Shown piece by piece: positions 35,474-47,712 of a DNA stretch of 64,000 nt (positions within the stretch are counted from its first letter, which is position 1; each line of letters starts with the position of its first letter). This DNA is from Liquidambar formosana (Eukaryota > Streptophyta > Magnoliopsida > Saxifragales > Altingiaceae), in NCBI GenBank assembly GCA_039720395.1, contig CM077834.1:4174607-4238606 (forward strand). The letters run 5' to 3'. The notes under the pieces are model-generated. The model was given only the letters and a program-made list of their open reading frames with translations. It made no database searches and had not been told where the DNA came from. The position numbers and the translations under genes were made by a program.

Positions 35474-36156
35474 AAGAATTAAAGATGGGTGTGCTTTCAT
35501 CCATTAGCATCTCTTCATATAAAACCGGTGAGGTCCACAACAAATTTTTTTATTTTTAATATAACATAGGATATTCTAGACCTATTTCCATCACAGTTTA
35601 GGCCCAAACTAATCATTGGGGATGTATGAGATCACCCAGAAAAGATGCACTAGTGATTCTTGACTCTCGAGATTAACATCTTAATTTACATTTTAATTAA
35701 TAAAATAAAATATCACAAACCAAATTTTCTGCTTTTATATATACAAGACTTCAGTTTTTGTGCAGTTACACTAGGTAGAGATGGTTAAGTATAGTGGGTT
35801 TCTCACACTAGAAAAGGTTGAGGCGTAGTGGGTTCAAACATGGACGATTGAATGAAATGCTTCCACAAAACAAAAGCAAGGCACAATTTTTCTAGTTCGA
35901 TCAAGATTGTAACAAAGATTTCTTGAGAAATCCATATGAAAAATTATTCCACCCTCGGTTTCAAAATACACACCATCATCACAAAAGGTACACCCAAGTA
36001 TTGTTTGGACAAAACATCGACTCACTTATTAAACGTCACAACATACATGTCTTATTATACATCAATTCTTGCAAAACTAATATATATTTCCTCCATCCCA
36101 CAAAGATTGACCTCTTTGGAAAAAGAGCACAAATTATATAACACAGCGATGCTATT

Positions 36157-38121
36157 TTAATCGTCGCCCGTCTTGCGGTGGCTTTCGTTTCCTCTCGTTT
36201 TCTTATACTTTTGCTTGACAGATTCAGGGTTAGAATCACCCGAAGTAGCCTCTTCTGCAGCCTCAAATGCCTTTTCAATAGTCTGACTGGCTACTCCTTG
36301 GTGAGCCTTCTCTTCAGCCACTCTTTGGAACTCTTGAGCTATAGAAGGTGCTCGCTCCTCTATTCCATGGCTAATGTTTACCTTGCTTGCTTGGTTATAC
36401 CTCTGAAATACATAGACATCAAATTATCAAAACAAGAATCAACTTCAAGAATTGAATGACAATCCAATTCAAAGTTATGGTATGTATTACTTACAGCTGA
36501 AAAAGCTTCAAGAAAAACATAACCTTCACTAAGAAAAATATGAGTAGTTTGTTCATAGGGCTAAATCATTACTGGGGGGCTAAATAACTTGCCTAAATTA
36601 TCCCCAATTAGATATTGGAAACCAATTTACAAATGGTAGGAGCGATGGGCCTCTCCAGTGAAATCCGTATATTAAGTCTAGTACTTGAAGGCTTTAATTA
36701 TTCATGCAAACATCCATAGGAAATTAGGACCCATCATTTGATGGGTTATAGACCAATTTTACATGCACTTGGACTTTGACACACCGCCAAAATCAATTTA
36801 TGCTTAACAACCTAGCATAAGACTATAAGCATTACACAGATAGACTATCATCCACTCCGCATCAGCCATTAATAGATAGATCAAGGACATGTGAATCTTG
36901 ATTATGTGAAACAACTCAACCTCTATCATAATCATTATTACATACAGTAATATAATACAAAATAGTGGTACACATTGCACCTCCTAAAAATTCATGTAAT
37001 TGTGAAGTCGAAAGGGGAAAAAAAAGTACTTTAGTATGGAATGACAATTAATTACATGGTTGATGTAATTATTTTATCTGTTATTATTATTATTTGGCCA
37101 AAATAGACCTTCAGCCCAATAAGTGGTTAATCCTAGACATGAGTAAGGGTTGTAAGGCCACCTACCATCACTCCCCATTGCTTAACAATAAATCCTACTT
37201 GATGACTAGTCCCAATAGAGAACAGAAAATTGAATTTAAGGCCTTTCACTTCTTTGAGGTGTAAGGCATATTAACCATTGGCTTTGATTTTATTTAAATG
37301 AAGATTTATATGTAATCAGCTACTTAGTCATGAGAGATTATATATATAACATCAACAAAATTAAAAGAAAAAGAAAAAAAAAAAAAGAGCATCTATTTCT
37401 CTTACAATATCATGTAATTTGAGATTAAAAAAAGTGGAAACTAAGGGCATATTTGGAAAGTGGATAAAGTTGTGTCCTATTTGTCTTTGATGAAAAAAAC
37501 AAACAAAATTCCAATTATATAGGAGAAATGACCTGGTAAAACAACAATCAAAAGGAATGTGGCTATACTCATCTACAATAATTGGAGCTCCAATTGTATG
37601 TTTTCCCAAACAGCTCCCAACACAATGTGCTATGAGAGAATGAAGGACAATGGAACCCATATATTTTTATTTTTATTTTTATTTATTATAACTTTTTTTT
37701 TTCTGATTACAACGAAAATTTTCATAGCTCATGTATTAATACTTTCTTGGTAAGACTACAATCCACTCTGCATCAATTAACTCCTGGGATGCACTGATAA
37801 ATACAGGTAAAAGGGAAAAAAAAATGAAACTAAGCAACCTAAGATTTGCTCTGAATATTAAAATTTAAAACTCCAAAAAATTAGGATTTGCATTTTGGAT
37901 CTAGGAGGCTAAAACTGATATATAAAAAAAAAAAATCGATATATATATAAGATGTAGAATACAACAAATAAAAACAAAAAATAAAATTGAGTGTGAGTGC
38001 TCATTCCAAAGATGAACCGAGGAAACGAGGTTACCCTGATGGGCTCGTGGAGACATGCCGTGAACGGCCTCATCAACGACGGCCGTGAGGAGGTGTAGAG
38101 GAGAAGAACAAGGCCACCCAT
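36157..38121 (-). CDS. Small plant protein of unknown function, probably mitochondrial (2 exons)
   Basis: Proposed from splice logic. Exon 1, 38035-38121, encodes MGGLVLLLYTSSRPSLMRP and on to EPIR, followed by GTAACC. Exon 2, 36157-36402, follows TTTCAG and reads open for 81 codons to TAA. Both junctions are between codons, giving 110 residues. The N-terminus is Arg/Ser-rich without acids for about 25 residues, as in mitochondrial presequences. The rest is hydrophilic and helix-prone (EFQRVAEEKAHQG, then ASQTIEKAFEAAEEATSGD), a little like LEA-type helices. Two CACGTG G-boxes lie upstream at 38309-38314 and 38265-38270 (the latter within GACACGTG on minus), which suggests abscisic-acid or stress control. 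No family name is recognised. An extra small exon inside the 1.6-kb intron cannot be excluded. Confidence 0.65.
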
Positions 38122-41046
38122 ACTGGATTGCTGTGTGATCGCCGGAAAGTCGAAGTGACGGAGACTACAAAAGACGGGTAGAGAGAGAGAGTCAGAAAGA
38201 GGTCAGATGATGAGATGGGCAGAAGAGGAAGGAGAAATAGTGTGTGGAGATGATCGATATAGGACACGTGTCTACCTAAGCAATGGTTTCACTGGCCACC
38301 ACACTAGCCACGTGGTGGCCTACCGGTTTGCTTTTTTTTTATGACCATGCAAAGACAGAAGACTGCTTTTACCGTGGGCTTGACCCAATTTGACTATGCA
38401 TTTCGTCGCTGGTTCCGGCATGGAGCTGTAAAAATAAGCCTATATTTTGAAAATAAAATAAAATAACAAATTGTGGGGAAAAGTGTGAAGAAAAATGTCA
38501 GGTCTATGATACCCTGTTAAAAAAATGGGTACCATATCACGAGACATTTTAAATGAGGAGTAAATCATTTTAACTAATAAGTTGGTTATTTAAAATAATA
38601 AGTTAGTCATTTTAAATAGTAAACAGTTATTAAATGATAAGAGTATTTTTAATAAATTAGTTATTTTAACTTTTTAGTTAAAATAAAGAGTAACACCATT
38701 TCCTAAAGGTTAGTTATCCAATTTTTTAAAATAGTTAGACCTTTTGATACTTTCCAAATATAATTAGTCATCTTGGTTATCTTAGATAAAATAGAGAAAA
38801 AATAATTGGTCTATTGAGGAAAAAATAGCTAACCTTGTTAAAACTTTCAGTTAAATAGGAAGTTCTCTATTTTAACTAGTCCTATTGAAAAACCCTTTAG
38901 ATTTTTTTAGCTAAATAAAAAGAAGCACTTATCAAGTTCTCCAAAATAGAGAAAAAATAACTAACCCTATTGGATGCTCTAAGTGGGTCACTTCAAATGG
39001 CAAGTGGGCTATTTTAGGCTACATCAAATGATAAATGTGCCACTTCAAATGATAAATAAATATAATACTCTAAAAACCTTGGAAAGTACCACAGAATTAT
39101 CAGAAAAAAAATGATTAAAAATTTTTAGCTAGTGGAGAAGGATTAAGCAAACTAGCTAGTAAGTATACTAGACTCACTAATTAAAATAGTTAAACGGTTT
39201 GGATGGTTAATCCCTACGAGATGCTTTAAGAGAAATATTGCCAAGAAAGGCCATCATATATACCTTTTGCCATAAACTATTTTATTAAAAAATATTTTTA
39301 AGTATATGATTTAAGACATGCATCATGCCATTAATTTATCAAAATTGAGTATGTTCAAGCGATAAAAATTTAATTAAAAATATGTTAAAATGATCTTACA
39401 AGTGTATTAAAGTTTACTAAAAATTTCAGTCAAATAATGTTCGATATAATAGCACATTAAATTTTGATCAAAGCATGACAGTAGACAATGTATGCTTTTT
39501 TATGAAATTTTGTATTTGGAATTTTAAGAGGGTCCTATATCCAATTTTATGGTTGTTGTTTTGAAATTTGTATAATATCCTTGAAATATAAGAGAGCTTG
39601 TCAATATGCACCCATAAAGGCATCCCATTATAAAAAATGCAAAGAAAATCACGTCATAGAGGATATGAGCTATCATTATATTTTTATTTAAAGCCTCCAT
39701 ATTAGCTCAATAAGACGGCTCAAGTAAGAAATCTCAATATTTACAAAAATAACTCTATCGATCCAAACGGTAAAAATGATTCAAGTGGGTATTACTACAA
39801 TTTTTTTGTTTGGTGGATTATGTAAAAAATGGTTAAACCTTTTTTTTTTTTTTTTGAGGTAATTTATTCTTATTCTTAGTTCATAAAATTGTCAAATCAA
39901 GTTAAATAGTGTACTATTCAATAAGGTAATTTTTCTTTTTCTATTATTGAACAAATCAATTTAATCATTAGGATGTGGAAAAAAGGAGGCTTAACAAAGA
40001 CCCCTTTATACCTATTTTATTGAAGTCCCAACAAAAAAATAAAAAATAAAAAACTTAAACAACAAGCCAAGCAGGCCATGTCCAATGTGCCCTACTATTT
40101 TTGAGATGGGAATTCTATAAAAAATGCTAAATATGAAGATTTTGTCCTTAACTATTAAAGGATTTGGATATCGACTCTCAGTGAGTGAGTGAAGTATTTC
40201 TCTTTATTTTCTTCACAAACCTGATCTCTTATGTATCTTAAAAAGTTTAAGATTGTGAATTGGATTGTGATTTGTTATAAGTTATCACGACCAAACTTAT
40301 CATTTATCTTTTATCTTTTATTGTCTTCTTTTTTTATTTTCTTTTCCTTTTTGTTAATAATATTTAGAGTTGTTTACTTAAAGGCAAACAACTCTTTATT
40401 TATTTATTTATTTTAAAAAAAAAAGACAAAAAAATAAAAAAAAGATTTTAAACAGTGTACTACTTAACTCGATAAACTTATTAATACTTTTGAGTTTTGA
40501 CAATTAAATCGTTGATGACCGACTTGATAAAAAAAAAGATTAATTCAAATTTGCCCATAAAATGAAGGGTTTTCTTAATATGTACCCTAAGAATATACGT
40601 TAAGCTGCAATTAATAATCTAATCATTGCATTGGAAATGATGAAATTGTCTTGGAAACAGTAAAAGTTGCTTGGAAAAATATGAAAATGCTTGAAAAATT
40701 ATGAAAACACATTTTTCATGTAATTACTGAATTATTAATTGTAACTTAATATGTGCCTTAAGAAAACCATAAAATGAATAATTCAAACTTATTTTATCAA
40801 GCCAAGCCTAGACAACATTTGAGGCCTAAATATAAACCGAGTCCATATGACGAAAATACTCCTCACACTGTGACGTGGAGCCACTAGAACGCCTGTTGCA
40901 CCCAATAACTGGAGCCTAGCCCACATAATATCCCAACCAAACAGCCCCTTCCCACTTCCCAGTTAGGGTTTTATCTGACATTTTCGTCCCGCTGAGTCTC
41001 ACTCTGATTCAACTGTTACCGCTTTCACTACTCTCTGCAAAAATCA
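38122..41046. other. AT-rich intergenic DNA and MOCS3 upstream region
   Basis: Mostly AT-rich, with recurring short words (AGTTAGTCATTTTAAAT-like) near 38560-38900. No gene is seen. Close to MOCS3, GTTAGGGTTTTA (about 40962) is a telo-box-like motif and GCCTAGCCCACA (about 40913) is a site II-like motif, both common in promoters of plant housekeeping genes. Confidence 0.45.
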
Positions 41047-44000
41047 ATGGACTCCGCTGGAGAAGACGCCGCTCGGATTCTTCGCGAAATCGAGAGCTTG
41101 AAGGATACGAAGACCGACATAGAACGTAAAATATCAGCTCTCGAAGCTCAGCTCCGGGAGATTTATTCGAAAGACGACACCTTTTCGAATGGTTCCTTAC
41201 CTTCTATATCATCGAATTCCGATTCAGGCCTAGCTCATGGATTGTCGCCGGACATGATTTACAGATACAGTCGCCATCTGTTGCTTCCTTCCTTCGGTGT
41301 TCAAGGTTTTATTCATATCAGTTTCTTATACAGTTAATGCATACGTGCATATAGAGAGAGAGACAGAGTTCAATCTTTAGGCTTGAATCTGAATTATTAT
41401 AGTGAATTGGCTTAGGACTGTCTACTCATGAGATGCTATTGATGGAATTTTAGGCTGTGTTTGGATGATGCATTTGGGAAAATAAAAACCGTGGGATTTT
41501 GAAATGATGGAATTTCGAATTTCAGAATTTATAAGTGTCAAGAATTGTGAGGGATTATTATGTGGTTGAACTTTTTGAAAGTAGGAATTTTTCGGTGGAA
41601 GTGGGTGGTGAGGAGTGGTGGAGTGGTGGTGGTGGTGGTGGTGGTGGTGTTGTTGATCGGAGCTGATGATGTTGGGGTGGGGGGTGGTGGTTGATGGTTG
41701 GTGGTGGTGGTGGTAGTGGTGATCTAAGTTGCCCAATTCCCCTTTCATTAGAATTCGACGAATTCCGTCTCGTTGGATGGAATTTCTAGACATCGTTTGA
41801 ACCCTCCAAATTCCAAGTTCAAATTCAGACTTGAACTTTAGAAATTCCTAGTCTAGCTTGCCAAATGCAAAATTTTTGTCTTAGAATTTGGGAAATCTAT
41901 TTTAAAATCAAATTTCAGTTAGAAATTCCTCATCCAAACACAGTTCTGGGGACTTAGCAATTGAAAATTACTAGACACACATGTATACATTAATACATAC
42001 AGAAATACTCATATATATAGTTATATCAGCACGTGCTTACCTGATCATCATCCTATATATATATATTTGTCTAATACAATTGGCTGGTTGTCTGTAGGGC
42101 AGTCAAGTCTCTTGAAGTCTTCTATTTTGGTTATTGGAGCTGGAGGGTTGGGCTCACCTGCCCTGTTATATCTTGCAGCTTGTGGTGTTGGTAAGATGTC
42201 ATGCTCTCAAGAAATCTTAAGATAAAGATCTCTGTTGATGTAAATTGAAATTTTTTTATTATAGTTAAAAAGATATACAGTTGAAATTTTTTGATGTGAT
42301 AATCAAACGAAACAACTTTCTTACATCTGCTTATAATGGATGGGTGCTTCACTAGAATCCTATGAATTGTCATTTCTTCTTGCAATTGAACCATTCAGCT
42401 TTTGGAGCTCAGTTTTTTTGGAATTTCTTAACAGGTCGCATAGGTATTGTTGATCATGATGTAGTTGAGCTTAATAATCTGCACAGGCAGGTACACATGA
42501 AATATTGACAAAAATTATCACATTGTCAGTATCACCGTTATTTTTTTAATTGTTATGATTCTTATTATCATTAATTCATTATCGTTAGTAGTAGTGAATT
42601 GTATCACTAGATAATTATAGCAATGCTGTTTAATGGTATTCAGCAAAATTGTTATTTTGATAGTCCATGCATTCTCATGGAGGGTTATGATATGTTAGCT
42701 TCAACTAATGGAGGGGCTTGAATTCATTGTGATTTGACAAAGCTCAATTTTGTAGCTACACTTAGTGCCTGTTTGGGATAGCTGCAACTTCTGCTGTTAA
42801 TCAGAATCAGAAGAGAATCAGAAGAGAATCAGAAGCTACTAGTAGCAGAAGAGAATCCTCCTAGTGTTTGGAAATTAATTTCAAAATTGATTTTGCTACC
42901 ATAAGTGATTTTTTTTCCTGTTTGCCAAGAGTTGCTGCTGAAGTGATTTTAACCCTGAAATGACAATATTACCCTTAGAAGTAGTGTTTTTGTTGGTTTG
43001 ACATCCACCAAAGTGATTTTACTAAAATTTCATTTTTTTTTTTAGAGGGCATATGAATTGAATACAATAAAATACTTGATTGAACATGTGGAACATGACT
43101 TTTTATATCAGCAATGGCCACCGGCTCTCATTTCATAATCAAATGTATACTTGGATGGGGTTTCTTCCATCCAGATCCTCCTTCCGAAATTGTCCTCAAA
43201 AAAGAACAACCTACAAGTTATAATTGGTTCCGCTGTGGGAGCTGCAGTTACGGTGGTGTTTCTGATAGGCTTGTGTTATTTCTGCTCGGTAGCCTGCAGG
43301 TCAAAAACTATTCAAAAGGGTGGAACGGCAAGCTATATCTCACGAACTTCCTCCAATCTTGGCCGGTTCTTCACATTCCAAGAAATTCTGGATGCGACCA
43401 ACAAATTCGACGAGAGCCTGCTTCCCTCAATGATATTAGCACATACTTCCCTCAAAAAATTTGATTTGAGAAGGAGATCAAAACCTCCAAGACATTGGGG
43501 GAAAAAAAATGGGTTTCATGCGTTGAATTTAGGGGGAAAAAAACTGGGTTTCACGGTTGAATTTAAGGGGAAAAAAATGGGTTTCATGCGTTGAATTTAG
43601 GGGGAAAAAAACTGGGTTTCACGGTTGAATTTAAGGGGAAAAAAAATGGGTTTGACAACCCATCTCTGTTTGGCAACCCCAAACCCCAACAGTACAACCC
43701 CAAACCCCATTTGTGTTTGACAACCCCAAACCCCAACGGCACAACCCATCACCGGCCAATATCCCCCTGGTGAAGCACCACAATCCCAACCACCACAACC
43801 AGAGCCTGGATCGTCGATGAAAAGGAGGATTCGGCGGAAGAGGGTGGAGGATTCCGGCACCATATCGTGGTCGACAAAGTAACCGGTGTCGGAAAGGAGC
43901 ATCGTGGCCGTCGACCTTAATCGCAACTGCCATCAGTGGAACGCCAAAACCCCAAAACCCAACGGCACAACCCCATCATCGGCGACTTTAATCACGACTG

Positions 44001-47000
44001 CCATCAGTGGAACGCCACCTCCGGTAACCCCAGCAGCTTCTCCACTGACTCCATCAACACCGGGTGCATCGCCACCGCCTCCTGCACAAAGTAGCTCGCC
44101 GCCACCAACATCTAGCTCGGCGTCTCCTCCTCCTCCGTCGGGTTCCTCGACGCCATCAACTTCGACGACAAGATCGCCGCCTCCACCATCTTCGTCGACC
44201 TCAAAGTCTCCACCACCTCCATCTGCGGCTGCTCCTTCGTCGACCTCAAAGTCTCCACCACCTCCATCTGCGGCTGATCGGGTTTGTTTTGATCTCACTA
44301 CATCTACAGGTGCGAGGGAGACGAGTTGGGTTTGGGCGCTGTTGGTGGCTCAGTTTTGATCGTGAAAGACAAGGACATAGATGGGATTTATATTTCATAT
44401 GTTGTAGAAGGAAGGGCACGTTGGGAATTAGATTAAGTTTCATTAAAAGGGAAAACTGATTCCCGGTCAGATTTTGGCAAAAGCTTGGGTACCCCAGCTT
44501 CTTCCATAATCCACTAAAATCAATTCTGATCATCAAAAGTGATTGTGACAAACCATACCCAAACAGGCCCAAAATAGATTATGGGTTTTGGAATAGATTT
44601 TGGGCCTTCTAGAATCCAATCCAAACAGCCACTTAATAAATATGGGAAACTTTTCATTGGGAGATAGTAGATTAAACATTGGCAGGTCCTCACTTGATCA
44701 TTTTATTTTATTTGACATGACACCACCAAGAACATATAAAAGCATTTTTAATTTACATTCTCCTTTTCCCTAATGTATTAATTATGATTATAGAAGAAAA
44801 AAAAGACTCAAAAACTAGTAAAGTGGAAAGTGAAATGCGTCCTTTAGACACTAGGAGCTTGTGAAATGAAATGAGGTTTATTTTTTAGATGACATACATA
44901 TATTGAAAAAATTCAGATAAACATGATGATGTTTCTTGGGGCATTAGTGCATCATAATGGGCCATATAATGTAGTTATAACTGTATACCTAACCTTTGCC
45001 ACAATGAAATGCTCAAACTTTACCCCTTTTTTCATCACATTTTTGAACCTTAAAAGATGTACAATTTTCTGGTTGTCAAAAATAGTCCAGCACTGGTCAC
45101 ATGCATGTCTTATCAAAGTTTCCAACATACGGACCTCTGATAGGGCTTTAAATGGGTCCGATTCTGTGTGAAGGTTGAATTTTCCTCTTCTAACTTCTGT
45201 TATCACTCTTCAGATTATCCACACTGAGGCATATATTGGTCAGTCAAAAGTGGAATCTGCTGCTGCTGCTTGTCGCTCGTATGTAAAATTTCTGGATTAT
45301 CTATCTACTTCTACAAAAATGCGTGATTTACTGTTGCGATTTCTGGATTTTGGACATATATCTTGTGAAGGACGACCTTACCTTTGCTTGTCACTGGGAG
45401 TCTTTTTGAGTTGTCTATTGGATTATTTTTCTCTCTCATATCTAATGTAGATTTGTATCTCAGGATCAACTCCACTATTGAGATTGTGGAACACAAAGAA
45501 GCTTTTCGAACATCCAATGCTTTGGAAATTTTGAGCAAGTATCCTTGAAGGAAAAATGTTGTCATATCTCGATGCTTTATATCTCCTTTTTAACTATTCT
45601 CTCTTTTGTAAATACGGCTGAAATATTATGGTTTCCATGACTGCTAACATTTCCCAGATATGACATAGTAATAGATGCAACAGACAATGTTCCCAGCCGT
45701 TATATGATCAATGATTGTTGCATAGTGTTGGGGAAGGTAAAATGCTTCACTGGGATGCTTGTAGTAGTAGATCATGTACACAGATGCAATAAAATGAAAT
45801 ATAATATTGACATATATTTGTATTACATGGAATACTCGGCATAACTGGAATGTTATTTTCTAATGCATTTGTTCCCTTGAACTCTCTGTACCTCTCTTGA
45901 TGAACTCATTTTTTAAATATTTAGAACTAACTCAAAGTTAGTGTTGTCCAAGCTAAAATGGGTATTGGTGTTTTTTTCCCTGCATTTTCAGTAAATTGTA
46001 ATCAAGGAATAATTTTACATAATTACATTCATTTTCTGATGTAATATGAAAATGTGAAATGAAAGAAATAAAGATTAGGAAAATTACTCAATTCTAGCAT
46101 GAAGCTTGATGGTGCATTATGCATGTAGAATATCACCGTTGTTTGATAATTTCATTTTAAAGAACAAAATTATTAGTTTTAGATTGGTTCATTTATTAGA
46201 TCTAAATAACAGCTCTGGGCCATGCTCTTGTGTTTATAACAAGCAAGGAGAGATTGGTTGTGCGCCAACTTTTGCTTTCATATTAATGAGTTCTTTGTTT
46301 ATACATGCAGCCTCTTGTATCAGGTGCTGCTCTGGGATTGGAAGGACAAGTATGCTTTGTGGAAACACTACACTGTTGTTCTAGTCTGAAACATATAAAT
46401 TTTAATATAAGGGTCAAATTGTTATATTTGAGATTTACTGATGTGCAAATTCCTAGCATAACTGCATAATTAAATTTATTGTATAGCTCACAGTTTACAA
46501 TTACAACGGTGGTCCATGCTATCGGTGCCTATTTCCAACTCCACCACCTACGACGGCATGTCAAAGATGCTCTGACAGTGGAGTTCTTGGTGTAGGTAAG
46601 TTGCTGAATCTTGTCTTTAACCCAGCCAATTTTAAATTACTGGTATACTATATTCAGTACAAAGGCATGGAAATTATTTGTTAGTGGGATTTTCCTTTTT
46701 TATATTTTTTGTTCGGCATTGAGAAAAGAACCACATGGAAAGGTTATACCCCTGGATGTTGCTAGGAAATAAATTGGGCATATCAGTTTGATTCAACCTC
46801 ATTGGTATTGCTTTTGAAAAACAAAGGGTAAAATCCATTGATCATAAACTTTGAAATAGACATTAATGTGCCAATTTAGGATGTCAGGAAGATGTGTATT
46901 CAAGTGTCTCCACTCTAGTCATTTCTTACCTAATTTGAAATCTAACTCACTAACTTACCTCAGATATCTTCCTGGTTTTTTTAAGAGTTTTAGTTTAAAT

Positions 47001-47658
47001 GATGTCCAAGCTTTCTTTTATTTTATTTTAATTTCACAACATTTTGGACATACACAGTACAGACAGTTACATATTGTTGATTTTCCTTTTCAGTTCCTGG
47101 TATCATTGGTTGTCTCCAAGCCCTGGAGGCTATAAAGATTGCAAGTGCTGTTGGTGAACCACTGTCAGGACGGATGCTTCTATTTGATGCATTGTCAGCG
47201 CGGATTCGTATTGTATGTTTCATGTTCCATATCTTTTAAGATTTCTTGCGTTTTTGGCTTTTAGGTTTTAAATGCATGCTTTCTTATTATTTTTCTTTTA
47301 GAGCATAATCCGTTTTGTGAATTATTTTATAGGTTTAGTTTGGTTGACTGAATTTCATTCATCTGTGAAGAAGATTGTTAGACTAAGAGTATTAAGTTTC
47401 TTGAACAAGAGTTGCTGATTTTTTTAGAGATAATGACTCTTTTCAATGATGGTAAAATTATAGACCATAATTTAGAGACAACAGATCACATGATGTCAAT
47501 GGTGAGAGAGTAGTTCTCTGGAAGTGGCTATGGTCAACAAAAAGTGATATGAAATCATGTTTTCAACTGAGATGTTTGGTCCTCCCTTAATGGTTTCACT
47601 GCCACAATAAGTGAACCTACTTCCCCCCCCCCCCCCCCCCAAAGGTGAAGTTGACCAT

Positions 47659-47712
<54 letters not shown>

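Larger units (their letters stand above)
42767..44629. mobile_element. hAT-like non-autonomous element carrying host gene fragments, in MOCS3 intron 3
   Basis: The left end GCCTGTTTGGGATAG and the right end (complement) GCTGTTTGGATTGG are flanked by CACTTAGT (42759-42766) and CACTTAAT (44630-44637), an 8-bp duplication with one mismatch, as for hAT elements. An alternative inner right end at about 44571 (complement GCCTGTTTGGGTATGG) matches the left end better but lacks a target duplication. There is no transposase. The interior holds a receptor-kinase fragment (43160-43450), a 76-bp tandem repeat (43495-43655) and a proline-rich fragment (44000-44280). Confidence 0.6.

Noticed and set aside
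36178..36459. Plus-strand 93-codon frame
   Set aside because: It is antisense to the proposed exon 36157-36402, which has a proper acceptor, stop and helix-type coding pattern on minus.
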